Notes: generated from the sequence alone by a model not told the origin. A stretch of 64,000 nucleotides of DNA from Lepidodermella squamata (GCA_047495785.1 JBLDXI010000024.1:868001-932000), one strand, 5' to 3'. Shown: positions 10,059 to 22,278, counted from the stretch's first letter. Numbers and translations are program-made.

Positions 10059-11046
10059 TTAAACTTTGGGGGTTTCGGTCTTGTCGCGAACTTGCTTGTC
10101 GCTTGCATACATGTTTTCGACGTAAATATTCTTGTAAGCTGGGTTTGATGAATCCATCTCGTCGAACAAAAAGTTGCGATCTTTTTTCGCAGGTTTAACC
10201 AGCCAACAATTGCCGGTACCCTTATCCCGGATTTCATTCGATTTCACGTAACAGCAAGCGAAAATAGCGGCTGAAAGTGCACTGAAAGCAGCAGCGATCA
10301 AAACTATGAATGCACAATAGGTCCAACGTTGATAACGACCCTGTTAGACATGTAAAAATGATTGAATTAGGTGTACTTGAAAAAGTTATGAGGCGGCTAA
10401 CCGTATAAGGCCTCGCGTGTTCGAGCTTAGTTGATTCAGCGACGAATTTTCCAGTCATTGCTTCAACGTTGTGGTCCTTTTCCTCCAAGTTTTCCTTATT
10501 GATGGCCAAGCTGTTTGCCCATAACAAGCCTTGGCTAGTGATGTTTTCTGACAGCTCAATGTTCCGGTCGGCAATGATACGGCGCGTGAACATGAGTTTC
10601 ACAGCTGCTGACCATCTCGGAGCTCCAATGAAGTCCTGATCGAGGTAGCTATCGCTATTGTACATCAAACAGCCAAACTGCTTTCGCATGGTTCTCAGAT
10701 CTGACTCTGAGGTGCTTGTTTTGACGACTTCGTATTCATGGTGGCGGACACACCAAATCCCACCCGAACTAACCTCGCAACTACTCCAGGCAACTAGTCC
10801 AGGGTTGGCAGATGACGGAGGGGATGCTTCGCGTTTCTGTCTCTCGGCAGCTAGACTTTGTCCGAAATGGGTCTCGACCCAAGCGACACGGCGCATATAG
10901 CCGTAGTCATCCCCTAGCAGCCCTGAGTCTTTTAGGGCAGATAATGACTCTTCAACAATGTCTTCACCTGTGAGAGATTCGTCTGATGCAAAAATTAATC
11001 TGCTAAAACTTAGCAGAACAATTACAATTGAAGTATTAGAGCGCAT
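10059..11046 (-). CDS. Type I membrane protein with secreted lysozyme-like domain of unknown function
   Basis: Two exons (11046-10402 and 10340-10059, intron 61 bp, GT-AG, phase kept) give 308 residues. The ATG at 11046 is chosen because it opens a signal peptide of about 20 residues (MRSNTSIVIVLLSFSRLIFA). The ectodomain has an MRRVAWVETHFG segment and a GGIWCV segment. From memory, this pattern resembles an uncharacterised family of secreted invertebrate proteins in which an ESxFG/GGIW arrangement recalls lytic transglycosylases. That link is weak. A membrane segment (about residues 222-245) is followed by a short cytoplasmic tail of about 60 residues. The stop codon is only 31 bp from the LTR of the retrotransposon, which points into the gene's 3' side in antisense. 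Confidence 0.72.
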
Positions 11047-12074
11047 TTCACTGAAATGAATTAATGTGCTGTGAGTTAGCAAAACGAACACGGAATACCT
11101 ATATGATGAAAGTGCAATGCGTATTATGTTTAAAATTTAAATGAGGATCTCCCAGTCATCATCTATGAGTGCCAATTCTCAGTATGAATGAAATATGAAT
11201 CACTTGACTTTAAATGTGAGAAATTAATCATTTTCGAGGAGTTTGAGGTTGTAAGTCGTTCAGAGAGATTCAGGATTCACGTTTATAGCATTCGTCACAG
11301 CTTAATCCAATAAAGCCATTATCATTTAGACTCCTCGTCTTCTGTAAAGCCTGCTGCTTGGCTAGTTCTGGGCATGTTTTTCTCATTTAATCACATTTTG
11401 CTCATTTATTTAAAAAAAATCAAAGCATTAATTCCTGCAGTTTATATAGGACTATGTTTATTTTTAAAGACATTCGCGCTATTTTCAGTTACTAGTGTAT
11501 CATGGCGAGTTTGCGCACCTTGTTGCAAGTATCGCCGAAGCGCGAAAATTGTGCTGCTGATTGTTCGCGTCTATTCATCAATCAAGCGCAAGATGAAAGG
11601 AGAAGTTGTACATTGTGCGTGACCACCGCTGCGCAAAATCAGACGCCCTAGTATACGTTCGATGTATGGATGGATTTACGATACATACAGCATACAAGTT
11701 TTGCTGTTGAACAGGTATATAACAAGCTCGATATAAAAAAAAATAGCAAATGTCCTGCCGAGAACTGCGAGCGCAAATAGATCATTTTCGCTTCGCCTGA
11801 AAAATTCTTATTGTTCTCGCACGCGCACCTTGTGATACCGGCGTTATATTACTTACTGATTTGTGATTATGGAAGCGTGATAAAAATTGCGCCAAATAAT
11901 GCAAAGGAGGAAATCGAGATACACTCAACATTGCGATATTCAAGGCACTAAACCTGTTGCTAATTCGGAAATGTCTTTTCGCCTCGTGAAATTTTGAGAC
12001 CTAACTAGGTTGATAAGCAGAACTTGATATGTACTCGAATAATTTTAAGGAGGATTTTTGTTTTAGGATTTAAA
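11047..12074. other. Divergent intergenic region between the membrane protein and lipase genes
   Basis: About 1 kb separates the two start codons, which point away from each other, so both promoters should lie here. I see AT-rich sequence with GCGC-containing patches and no convincing ORF. The plus-strand ORF at 11374-11622 lacks coding character. Confidence 0.55.
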
Positions 12075-13573
12075 ATGGACTCATTACTCTCATTTGCGGT
12101 TTTAATGATGTTTGCACCCTCGGCGGCAACTGCGTCATCGAAGAATTTTACCATCTACCCGCTGAGCCCGGATCAAAGCGTAGCGAGCAATCGGCCAGTT
12201 CAGTCGAGCGTCCCTAAGACACTTCAATATCCGCGGATGCAAACTTACAGCTGCCGAGCTGCGCGTGGTGGCAGCATTTCTGTCATTGATCTCGATCCGC
12301 AGGGCAAAGGCAGTTTGCCCTTCCCTGATGACAAACAGGGTGACTACATCCTTTTCCAACACGGCTACAGCCAAGGTCCTTTATTGTCGAGGTTCGTCAC
12401 TTCCTAACACTTTTTCCAGTCAATTAAGGACGTTTTCATTATAGCGATGAGTTAGATTTAACGAACGACATCGTTGTTATTATCCACGGCTTGGAGGAGA
12501 ATATCGAAAGCCTGTACCGTCCACTTATTCAAGAAATTTACGAATCAAAGGTGAGTGAAATAATTGGTCTTATTCTCCCCAATGTCAACCTGTCAATATC
12601 AGCCAAGAGCTGACGTAGTATTCGTCGATTGGACTGAAGCCGCTGGAATTTCCTCGAATGACTCAACCCCGATGACTTACGAGCGAGTTGTCTCCAACAC
12701 GCGCGTTGTCGGCGGCTGTTTAGCGCGTTGGCTCGAAGCCAATCGCCATTTCGATGCTTCAAAGGCGTACTGTATCGGCTTAGGACTGGGCGCCCATACC
12801 TGCGGATTTGCTGGCAAAACATTTACCAGATCTAGATGGGGTAGAATAACAGGTATAATTTAGATGTTTAATCGCTGATTTTCCTCAAATCCTATTTGCC
12901 AGCTCTCGATCCTTTTGAGCGAGAATTTAATCTCGGAGACTACAGCAGGGTGTCTAGAAATGACACGGCTTTTCTAGACGTAATTCATACCTCGTGTTTA
13001 ACTTACACTTTCGGCATCGGTCATGTCGATTATTTTGTCAATAACTTAAAAGAGCCGCAACCCGGATGCCGCGATCCCGAGATCTGCAACTCAAACTCCC
13101 CGTCCGCGGCACTTCGAAAGGCCAGCTCGTCTTGCAGCCACACTCGGTCGCTGAAAATTTTCATATCGAGCGTCAACGAGCGGTGCTGTTTGAACTTCTG
13201 CAGTTGGCATTCGTCGGTTTACTGCCGCCAGCTCGGTTTCTGGGCTTACAATTACCCGTACGACAAAGTCGGCAATTTTTACGGAAATTTAACTGCTAAG
13301 CTCGAGCCGTTTTGCATATTCCGAGCTCCGGCGCCTTGCTACGCTTATGTTGGCCGTGATGGTTCGCTGTTAACCAGTAGTAGTAAGCAACCACCCATTC
13401 GGACTACAGCTACAAGAAAGGGTCCTACGAAGTGGTATGAGAGTAAAACTACAACAGCGGCAGCAGATCAACTTGAAACAGCGGGCCAGCTAGTGAATGC
13501 GGCGAACTATCCAGAAGGCAATATTCTCGGCGCAATTTCGTTATTAATTATTATTTGCTCCTTGTACCATTGA
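12075..13573 (+). CDS. Secreted, probably GPI-anchored lipase-family protein lacking the catalytic serine
   Basis: Four exons (12075-12391, 12445-12550, 12603-12852, 12903-13573) give 447 residues in the pancreatic lipase family. An N-terminal signal peptide is followed by the oxyanion-loop motif VVIIHG (about residues 116-121). The nucleophile elbow, normally GHSLGAH, here reads GLGLGAH (residues 200-206), so the catalytic Ser is Gly. The Asp region (ITALDPFE) and the His region (DVIHT then IGHVDYF and QPGC), and the disulfide-type Cys and CSHTRS segment that follow, are kept. The protein ends in a Thr-rich stretch and a short hydrophobic tail (LGAISLLIIICSLYH), as expected of a GPI-anchor signal. 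It is probably not an active lipase and may bind lipid or a ligand. A poly(A) signal AATAAA lies at 13697-13702. Confidence 0.85.
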
Positions 13574-13738
13574 AAAATGTAGATAATTACGTTGAATATT
13601 TTTATTTATATACTCCCTAGCATGTTGGTAATGATTTTCGTGGAATTCCTCACGCAGTTTTAATCCTGGGACACAAAAGCCACAAAAATTATTTTTAATA
13701 AAAAAAACGAGATTTAAAATGAGTTTGTTTCGGGGTTT

Positions 13739-14108
13739 TTAGTCGCCGATCTTTCCACTCTCCGAATATTTCCAAGTAACGGAGCTTCTTCTAGCAGCTA
13801 TCGCGTCTTTTTCCGCTTTTGTCAGTTTTCGCTCGTAGGACCCTTTTCGGACGATGTTGCCTTCAGACGTCTCTTCTCCCTAGGAAACGACATGAAATAT
13901 TAACTGAACATTAGTTGAAATTAAATACCGTCTTCGCGGAGGTAAGCAAATTTTCAATGGGCGCTTTCGGATAAATTGTACTGTTGCGACGGCTAGATGC
14001 CTCTGCTTTCTGGCGATGTTCCTGCTCTTCCCGGGTAACAACTCGAACGCTAGCTCGCCGAGCCATATTAGGAGCGCCATTAGCATCACTGCCAACTTCA
14101 CTAGTCAT
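13739..14108 (-). CDS. Small basic hypothetical protein, 106 aa
   Basis: Two exons (14108-13929 and 13879-13739) separated by a 49-bp GT-AG intron join in phase. The product is rich in Arg, Lys and Ser, with several RRxS-type motifs (RRAS, RRNS, RRSS) that could be kinase sites. There is no signal peptide or membrane segment and I recognise no domain. The gene is convergent with the lipase gene, 165 bp away. Confidence 0.6.
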
Positions 14109-14371
14109 CTTTTAGCATTGAAAATTTGGAAAGTAAAAAGTATTTGGAATTTATTTCTGCCGACGCCTTCCTTACTAGATTAGCCTTTTATGTGTTGAGA
14201 AAGTCATCGATCCAGACTGAATTTAACAAATTCGCATTTTTATTTCCGTTAATTTCCGCTCAGCAGGCTCATTTTTTGGGTCGGCTAAAAGGTCATTTAT
14301 ATGATTTTTGTAATTTTGACATCTTGATATAGTGAAAGTTAAAAATAGGGCGTTTTCGTACAATTATTTGG

Positions 14372-14936
14372 CTAGTCCCGATCTTTGTTGTAGCCAATAA
14401 AGGATGATTCATGCTCGATTCGACGGACATTCATCTCCAGCTTCTCGGCCAGTTTACGTTGTTTCGCTAGAAGCCTCTCGCGTCTCTTTTCCAGCAGAGA
14501 CTCGGCGATCAACCTCCTTTCTTCGGCTATTGCAGCGTCTTCTTTCGCCTTCATCTCGAATATCGACATTCGCCATCGATTGGCCGCAAAGTGAACCTCA
14601 CGCCTGCAAGCTGCCGCGCTTTCACGAACTGCAACCAAGTACTGCTCAGCTTCTTTAGGCGTAGATAAAACTGGTGGCTGGAAAAATAAAATTAGCTAAA
14701 TGATAATTTTATTGAAAAATTCCAACTATTTTGGGCAAATATCCGCTTGATCTCGCTAATGATTGCTCCAATCTTCGACTCAACCTGATTTCTGCTGAAA
14801 TGTCGCGAATTTTGTCCTTTCTGAATATAGTTAACGATTGCAAGTCGGTCTCTAGTCGAATCATCTGGCGCTTGTGGTCGTTATTGATGTTAAGGAACTC
14901 GGCGTTCAAATCGACCAGTTCCTTGCGATTTTTCAT
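14372..14936 (-). CDS. Coiled-coil protein, 171 aa, 5' end uncertain
   Basis: Exons 14936-14727 and 14677-14372 join in phase across a 49-bp intron. Almost the whole product is charged alpha-helix with heptad-like spacing (LEKRRERLLAKQRKLAEKLE in the second exon), so it should form a coiled coil. The chosen ATG at 14936 is preceded in frame by a short open stretch (TAC ATA GTC AAG) just after a TTTAG acceptor-like sequence, so another 5' exon may exist. It resembles parts of cytoskeletal or axonemal coiled-coil proteins only in composition. No family is assigned. Confidence 0.6.
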
Positions 14937-15084
14937 CTTGACTATGTACTAAACAAATTTTGCGTTAACAGACAGTCGAAAATGGGGTAACTAATGGAGA
15001 CTAATGTTCAGGAAAAAAATCAATATTTTTATTGCATTTGAATTTTTCGACATTATGCAAGCATGAAAGAACGCAGTCAGTTTT

Positions 15085-15273
15085 TTAATGCCAGGGTACG
15101 TCAATCCAACCAACAGACTTCATCATGAGTTCGCCATCTTCAAAATCAGGGAAGGCTGATTGCTGATGGGCGGATGTGATGAGTATTTGATCATCATCCG
15201 ATGTTTCTGAACCAATGTAACGGCTATCAATTGACCAGATCAGCAGACTTAAACCGATTAAAACACCCCACAT
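15085..15273 (-). CDS. Small secreted peptide precursor candidate, 62 aa
   Basis: A single exon begins at ATG 15273. The first 17 residues are a good signal peptide (MWGVLIGLSLLIWSIDS). The rest is acidic and ends with a Trp-containing segment GWIDVPWH. There is no clear dibasic cleavage site and no Cys. It could be a peptide hormone precursor or another small secreted protein. It could also be chance, given its length. Confidence 0.45.
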   Translation of the reverse strand: MWGVLIGLSLLIWSIDSRYIGSETSDDDQILITSAHQQSAFPDFEDGELMMKSVGWIDVPWH

Positions 15274-15441
15274 TTTTCATAATTCCATTATTTTTATTGA
15301 AATAAAACTATAAAAAAAAAGAAGAAGAACCAATTTCGATCAAATTATTAATATTCATCTATGATAAAAATCAATTGTTGCATTATAAATTTCGATAAGG
15401 CAGATAAATAATATGCATTTTTTAGGGAAATACTGAGGTGA

Positions 15442-15827
15442 CTAGATTTCTTCCCGACGCCACCAGTTTCCGCCGATCACGACCATCTCAGCGTCGAAAA
15501 TATCATGTTGGATTCTTGAGGGAGAGCTATTCGCTGCGGAGTTCCCTTGACCAGCTGCAGGTGGGTTCACAGCACCGGCCTGAGTATGAACCGTAGGTTC
15601 CTCCACGGGCTCAGGAACTTTTTCGTTATTTGATCTATCTCGAAGGCCACCTTAAAAATTATTATTAGAATAAAATAGGGAGAATAAGATATTTTTAATC
15701 AGCTCTAACCGAAGTTGAAGTTGTTAAGCGAGTTTCCGAAAAAGGACCGCCCTTCAGCGGGGCCGACTAGTGTCATTACGACTAATGCCGCAACGCAGAA
15801 AATTTGAATGCAGCTTGACTTTTGCAT
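15442..15827 (-). CDS. Small secreted protein, 108 aa, two exons
   Basis: Exons 15827-15710 and 15650-15442 join in phase across a 59-bp GT-AG intron. The signal peptide covers about residues 1-27. It is followed by an Asn/Phe-rich segment (FFGNSLNNFNFGG), a Pro/Ala/Glu-rich linker and a C-terminus with GGNWWRREEI. There are no Cys residues in the mature part. No family is recognised. Size and signal fit a secreted peptide or matrix component. Confidence 0.6.
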
Positions 15828-16269
15828 GTTTGAAGGGGATGAGGCTGGTTTCGTTTAAACACATATAAGCCTTGTATTGCAGCTGTATAAAATCCTGTGA
15901 GCTCAACAGCGAGACTAAATGCCCAGCTAATATCGCAAAATTCAATACAAGACAGATGTTTCAACGAGAAGCGAGAGAAAAAATGGCTGTAGTTCAAATA
16001 TTATGATGACTTATATAGCAGGCTTGTTTTTGTTGGTATCGGATTCGTAGCCAAAAGTTCTGACGTCAACACGCGCCTTATCGCTACCGCCTTAATAGCC
16101 CACGCTTGCCTTGATTTCGCTATGCACTAAACTAGCTAGCGAGACACTACTAGATATGACGGTGTTTTTCAACTTTCAGCCGACTTTCTTGCTATAGGAC
16201 ACCAGTGCAAATAAACATCTTCGTTCGAACTCTTATCAAATTTTTACTTTCAGATAAAATGAACGGTGT

Positions 16270-16807
16270 TCATTGAGTACCTTTCAGGTTACAAAGCGAG
16301 CATCTATTGCAAAGGTGCTTTTGTTTACGTTTCGTGTTTTCTATGATGAAGCTGATATGAATTATTTTCGAGTTTGTTCGAACGGCGTTTCGGACATCAG
16401 TTAGAAAGCTCGGCAGGCCTTCATTTTCGTCGTCGATTGCTGGCTGAAAAAACATGAAAATTAAGATATAATTCCAATTAAATTATAAAATTATCTACTA
16501 AATGGCCCGTCGATCTTTGAAGTAGCCGCTTTTGATAGGAAAGATGTTCAGCATGCCTCGCGTGCTCGGTATACACAAAAGCCCGTTGCCGCTGAATCAT
16601 AGACAGGTCGTCGTGTAGCTTCGCCCGAATGCCGTTTATGCTGACTCTATTGATTGTTACACCAGCGCCCAATGAGTCGTGACTGAGGGCCGAAGCTGCC
16701 TCAATGTTGGGCCCGTTATTATTGGCTTCGAACAACCGTTTTTCAGGCGGAGCGTCCTTGTTGTTAACAGGAGGTCGAGTTGATGGTTTTTCGTAAGCCG
16801 CCATCAT
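16270..16807 (-). CDS. Hypothetical protein, 160 aa, two exons
   Basis: Exons 16807-16499 and 16443-16270 join in phase across a 55-bp intron (GTAGAT...TTTCAG). The N-terminal half is polar and Asn-rich. The middle is helical with many Arg and His. The C-terminus has a short Cys cluster (CNRCSLCN). I recognise no domain. The second exon could be extended or spliced differently because its end is weakly coding-like. Confidence 0.5.
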
Positions 16808-19800
16808 TTTTCAGCATTCAGCTTTCAGTTGAAAAAAATGGCGTTGGTTTAGTTCTGTTTTTTTTTACTTGCGTCTTGAAATAGCGGAAATAGGCGGAAT
16901 AGTTTTTCTGCGAGAAAAAAATAGTTGACCTTATGACGGATATGCGATTATTGATTAGGTGTCAACCCCAGACGTCAATCATTTGAAGTCAGCTGATTCC
17001 ACGCCCATTCAACGACAAGCTCGATTTTTTGTATCATGTAACTCATTAAAACTCTTCGATATTTCTAAAATACTGGGGCAGATGAAACACAAGAATATTT
17101 GGCCGTCGTAATGAATTTTCCGATTTGCGAGAAGTAACATAATCCATATTCTTGTACATTAGTGGTTTCCGCTATCGCTATGTCCCACCGGACATCGGCA
17201 TTTCGAATGATAAACATAAATATGCCGAGAAAGATGCAGCAACAACAAAGACTCAAAATTTAGGCGGTTGGCGCTGTTTGTTTCCGGGGTCATCCTCAGA
17301 AATAAAAATAATGACGACGCAAAATGCAGCTAGTTAAAATAGCTGAGTAATGACAGATAGACTATTAGTCCTATCCGTGGTCCGTTAATTTCTCTCTAGT
17401 TACATCGATCCAGCTAATCAAGTGAAAGACAAGTTATATACACGTGATGCTAGGAATGCCAAGGTTTTCATTTCCAAAATTAAGGTCATATAGCAATTTG
17501 CACCTAGCTTTTAAAAATAGTTTTTCCTTATGAACCATTTTTTCTCTCGGCTATTTTTGATGCGCGAATCAATTTCGACTCAATTTTAATCGACAAAATT
17601 TCTGCGATAAGCCTATAAGAAACTCCGGAAAAATGGTTATTTTATAATATTCGAATTGCCGTTTATTACATCAACAAGGTTTTTATACGTTAAAATTGAT
17701 TAAAAGTCACGTCTCTTTCGACTTGAAACAGAGCACCAGGGCGTGTGATCTGGTCCCAAATAGTGACTGATCGATTCTTTATCGGAATATGGCTATATGG
17801 CAGCGCAATTATTGTATCGAGTTTCGCCGCATGGCCAACTGCCAGTCAATTTTGTGCGCGCAGTCTATTACATTCGCCCGCATTATTTTTTTTATTAAGA
17901 TCGCAACTGCTGTTTTGAAAAATGTCTCACGCTCAATGTAGAGAGCGCGCTTGCGGAAGGGCTCGCGCATATACGCCAAGTTATCGCGCGTGTCGTTTTT
18001 TCGGATTAGTTGAGAGGTTTTTTATCGGCGACGTACGTGCCGCTTAAACCGCCAATAAGCGCGATTAAAAAAATATCATGGCAAATCTTCCTTCAATATT
18101 TATGCAACCGCATGTGCGTACTACGGCAGTTGGTCTCCGTTGGGCTTTACGATACAATGGCAGCTATTGTTCCGATCCAATGTTAAACGGCGATATAACC
18201 ATTCTCTTCCTATTTTTTTCGTTACAAAACTTATAATTTTATTATCGTTATTTTTTAATGCCGCTAGGTTGAAAAAACTCCCTACGGCATATGCCCGGTT
18301 AATTTTTAACGACATAACAAGGGCTTTCGAACAAAGCGACCCCGAATGTTGGTCTTCGTTCTAGTTCTCTACGTAATTGTCCTAATAAATGTCTGGCCAA
18401 GTCTATTTTTCAGATATAATTCATTCTTTTTTTCTGGACAGTTTTTTACCGGTACAGAAATTCGCTTCTACTCGGTTGATGAAATCCTTAATTTAAGGTG
18501 GCTAAATATAGCTCCGATTGATGTCACTTGAAGCTAAGAAACATATTAAAAGAACTGCCTAAGTTTATGAGACATTAATCGACTTCGACCGCTCTCGATG
18601 TGCTCTGATAACGAACTCAGGCATGCATGACATGTTTCTCGGTCATTTCCTTGCAGAAATGCACTTGTTTGACTCCACTTTTCGCTACTATAAAGAAAAT
18701 ACGCATCAATGACTAATATCGGACTCGATATGATTCCTTTATATTATATATGTAAGTATGACATTTCCGCTAAAGCCCTACGCGCAAATAACCCTCGAAT
18801 TAACGGCGGATTATTAATGTTAAATTCCGATGCGCTCAACGTGTTCCTTACCGCACGTGTCTCATATTAATAGTTCATCGCTGGATTTATTCGAATTAAT
18901 ACAGAGCTGATAAATTGCGACTAAATTTTAGTTTAAAATTACATTTTTTCGGGGGAGTCTTAAAATTTCTATAAAAATGTCATATAGGATTTGCGCGTTA
19001 TGTAAAAATCGTACAAAAATACCGCCGTGCTTGAAATTACCCCAAAATTTGCATTACAAAACGATTGCTAAGCGCAAATAAATTGTTTTCTTAAGAATCT
19101 CGCATGTAAATGCTCGTGACGATAGATGCGGTTAAAATATTGATTTCTACCTTCTATTTGGAGATTTTCAGGATGAAAAATTGGCGAAATATTACGGCAT
19201 CTATAAACGGGAACGCTTCATAACAGGAGATGTCTATCGAAATTGTAAATATACCGGCCTAAGATTATTTACCTTTCTCTCTCTTTACTTTAATACTATA
19301 TATATTAGCTGTTTTGTTATAAATTTTTTGCCGAGCTCCCGTCGTAAATCTTGCTACCATTGTGCTGAATGGTACTGTTGCGGTTAACGCTCTGATTGAT
19401 TTTTTTTCCGCTGCGCCTGGTGTTTATTAAACCACCGGACTTATACAGTTAAGAAATAAGTGGCTGTTTCCTAACGTTTGGGTCTTGTCCGTCAATTTCA
19501 TGGTGGAAGGCTTCGAAAGTTTATACGCTTGCTATAAATTAGTGGGCAGTGTTTATCTGCCTTTATCGTATACACAGAATATAGGGGCTTTATCTTTGGT
19601 AAGAAATATATGAGTTGGAACTGAGTAAGTCCAATATAGCAATAATTTAAAAAAAATTGTCGAATGAGTTATGCTGATACTTCGATTATGCGCATAGTAT
19701 TCGCCCTTAAATATGAATTATTATTCGAGGGTTTCTTATTAGCCTTGAAAGGAATTCTCCCTGGACCCCCGTTAAAAATAAGCACGAATTTTAGTTTCAT

Positions 19801-20105
19801 CTAGCTTATCAATCACGAACTGCGAACTAATTTGCTGAAAAGGTATTTTCACGGCGAACCCAGGGAAATTTGAGTCTCGCTTTCAGTGCTTATCAAAAAT
19901 AAAAGCAATGCCCATATAATTAATCGCGTTGGCTCGAACTTCATATTCTTGACATTCTGACCTTCCCATAGCCACTTCATTAGTCAATATGGTCATGATG
20001 TACTCTCGGTCTAGGATGAAGTTAATAACCGTGAAAGCAACTCGTTGAAATTCCGTGTTCCCACTATTATATAGGGTATTTTTTCATTCGATTGATAGCA
20101 AGGCT
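16808..20105. other. 3.3-kb intergenic region upstream of the GPCR gene
   Basis: Only ORFs below 75 codons are present and none looks coding. The sequence is AT-rich with scattered GCGC-containing patches (for example 17930-18010). I see no tRNA, no terminal repeats and no transposase remnant. It probably contains the GPCR 5' UTR and regulatory sequence. Confidence 0.5.
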
Positions 20106-21850
20106 ATGTATAAAGTAAATACATCGTCTATGGCTACGTATGTTAACGAAGGCCTACTTCAAGAGCACAGCTCGCCCTTGGAATCGTCTATCGCGGGCAG
20201 TGCCGATGCTTTTGGCTTCACGTTCGGCCTAACCACGTCGATATCGTCACAATTTCCAGATACCGGCGGCGGATTTTCATCGGACCAAATCGAACAATGC
20301 CCGCCACCGAGGCGGTCAGGCCACTCTTTTGATGCTGTCGCTTATGGATTCCTATACCCAGTTCTTGCCCTCGTTGTCATGTTCACCAACTGCAATGGCG
20401 TAGCAATACTCCTTAAAATGGCCAATTTCACTCAAACGAAGTGAGTAGTTTAAAAATTCCTCCTTAAAATAATAACCAATTTCGCTATTAATTTTGAAGC
20501 ATTCTTTTGCTGAGCATTTTTTTGGTCGACATGCTGACAACTATATTTCCTCTTCCAAAATTCATGTACGCCTTTAGTATAAATCTAAACGAGCCATTGC
20601 TGTCGGTGTACCCGTGGTGTTTCCTGTTGAACTTCCTCTCGCCAATCATGCCGACAATCACGAATAACATCAGCATATGGCTTGTCGCTCTTCTTTCAAT
20701 ACAACGCTGCATGTGCGTGCGAAATCGCGACCTCTACGAGCGCTACTTCAGCCAGACGCGAATCGTCGTGTCGATCATAGCAATTACTATCCTAACCTTT
20801 GCTTTCCACTCTGTCCTGCTAGTTAACAATATCAGATTCCCAACGCCGTGTATAATCAATGAAACTTTATTCGAGGTTCAAGTCGAATCGTCCGAGCGCG
20901 TTGTTACAATCTGTAACGAAGACCCTGCTGTTTTTCTGATACCTGAAGATAGCATCGCCGAACGCGTCGTAATGCCGACGTATTGGTTGGCGAGAATTAT
21001 ACTATTCCATGTCTTACCTATCATCGCAATCGCTACGTCGACAGCTTTATTAATTTTCGTGCTATGGCAAGCTCAGACAAGGATTGAACGGCTTAGTAAA
21101 CATTCGGAGACAACCAGGGCATCAGCCGAGTCATCTACAGCGCCCATTCATCCAATGCCGCTATCAGCACAAATGTCGAACGTAGAGTTGATCAAAGACC
21201 AATTAGCTAGAATTGAAGAAAGCGAGTATCGAAACGCGACCGTTCACTTATCGGAGAGGAGGAGGCGGTCGATGGCGGCGCACTTACGCCGGGCTAGCAA
21301 GGCCGTGACCTCGACACTTAAAGAGAGGAAGATTTTATTACCAACCACGCCGCAAAAAGTGCTAGCGCCACCGCCGGCTAATCAGGTCAACAAAGTCGTG
21401 GAGAAAAAACGCCGCGTCAGCACGACAACGCACATGCTAGTCATTATATCGACGATTTACCTCATACAGCACATTTTCCAAACCTCGCTGTTTCTAACCG
21501 GACTCGCGCTGAGTTTAACCGATTCGCATACCGAATTTTCGTTCATGGCTGTTCATGTCAGTTCAACGATTGGCAATCTAGCCTATGTCGCTGGGTTCCC
21601 AGCCGCGTTTTTGCTCTGTGTATCCGTGCAGGAGCCGTTTCGGGAGATGTTCTATTCGATATATGAAGACAACTCCCTGGCTAACTGGCTGCAGAAGCGA
21701 AAACAGCCGTCGACAACGCATCAAATGCCTGGTCCTACCCCGCCGTCGACGTCGTCGCCTACGTCGCCAGCTCATGGAGCGAATCAGCAAGATTTCGTTC
21801 TTGCTAACCCTCCAGCAGAATCAGCCACGATAAGTTCTGTGGCGGTGTGA
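20106..21850 (+). CDS. Class A (rhodopsin-like) G-protein-coupled receptor, peptide-receptor type
   Basis: Exons 20106-20440 and 20500-21850 join in phase within TM2 and give 561 residues. Seven hydrophobic segments are visible. TM1 has the Asn of class A receptors, TM2 reads TNILLLSIFLVDML with the conserved Asp, and TM3 ends ISIWLVALLSIQRCM. The usual DRY is replaced by QRC there. TM7 lacks NPxxY and reads GFPAAFLLC. The third intracellular loop is long (about 160 residues, basic) and the C-terminal tail is Pro/Ser/Thr-rich. The QR variant after TM3 and the IWL run recall the FMRFamide, myosuppressin and sex-peptide receptor group of invertebrates. The ligand cannot be fixed from sequence. 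A poly(A) signal AATAAA is at 21916-21921. Confidence 0.88.
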
Positions 21851-22278
21851 TTTTGATGGCAAATCAGACTCTGTTTCATATGATGTATTTTTTACCTTTT
21901 TGTATAAGTTGAATCAATAAAGAATATGGAAGCTTTGCAGTTGAAATGCGTCTTACTTTTTATTTTTAACAAAAATCGATGAGTTTTTTGAATATTTATC
22001 ATTCTGATGGTCAACATTCGTAGCTTACTCCATAGCAAAAAAATTGTTATGTTGGGGCGGATTCGATGAATTCATGAATATTTTAGCAAATTTTGCGCGT
22101 TATAAATTGATTGCTCTATTGCCTGGATATTCGGCGTTATTATTGGCTGATTTGCACCGAACGTGATATAAAATTCACCCGTTCAAGGCAACGAGCTTCA
22201 TTCGTGTAAAACAACTCGTTTCTGCCTCAGTTGATTTTTACCTCAGTGTTTTTTTTATCTTAATTCTAAACGTCGAAA

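Noticed and set aside
17065-17337. Cys-rich small ORF and its antisense partner
   Set aside because: Short overlapping ORFs on both strands in AT-rich DNA, without coding bias or splice context.
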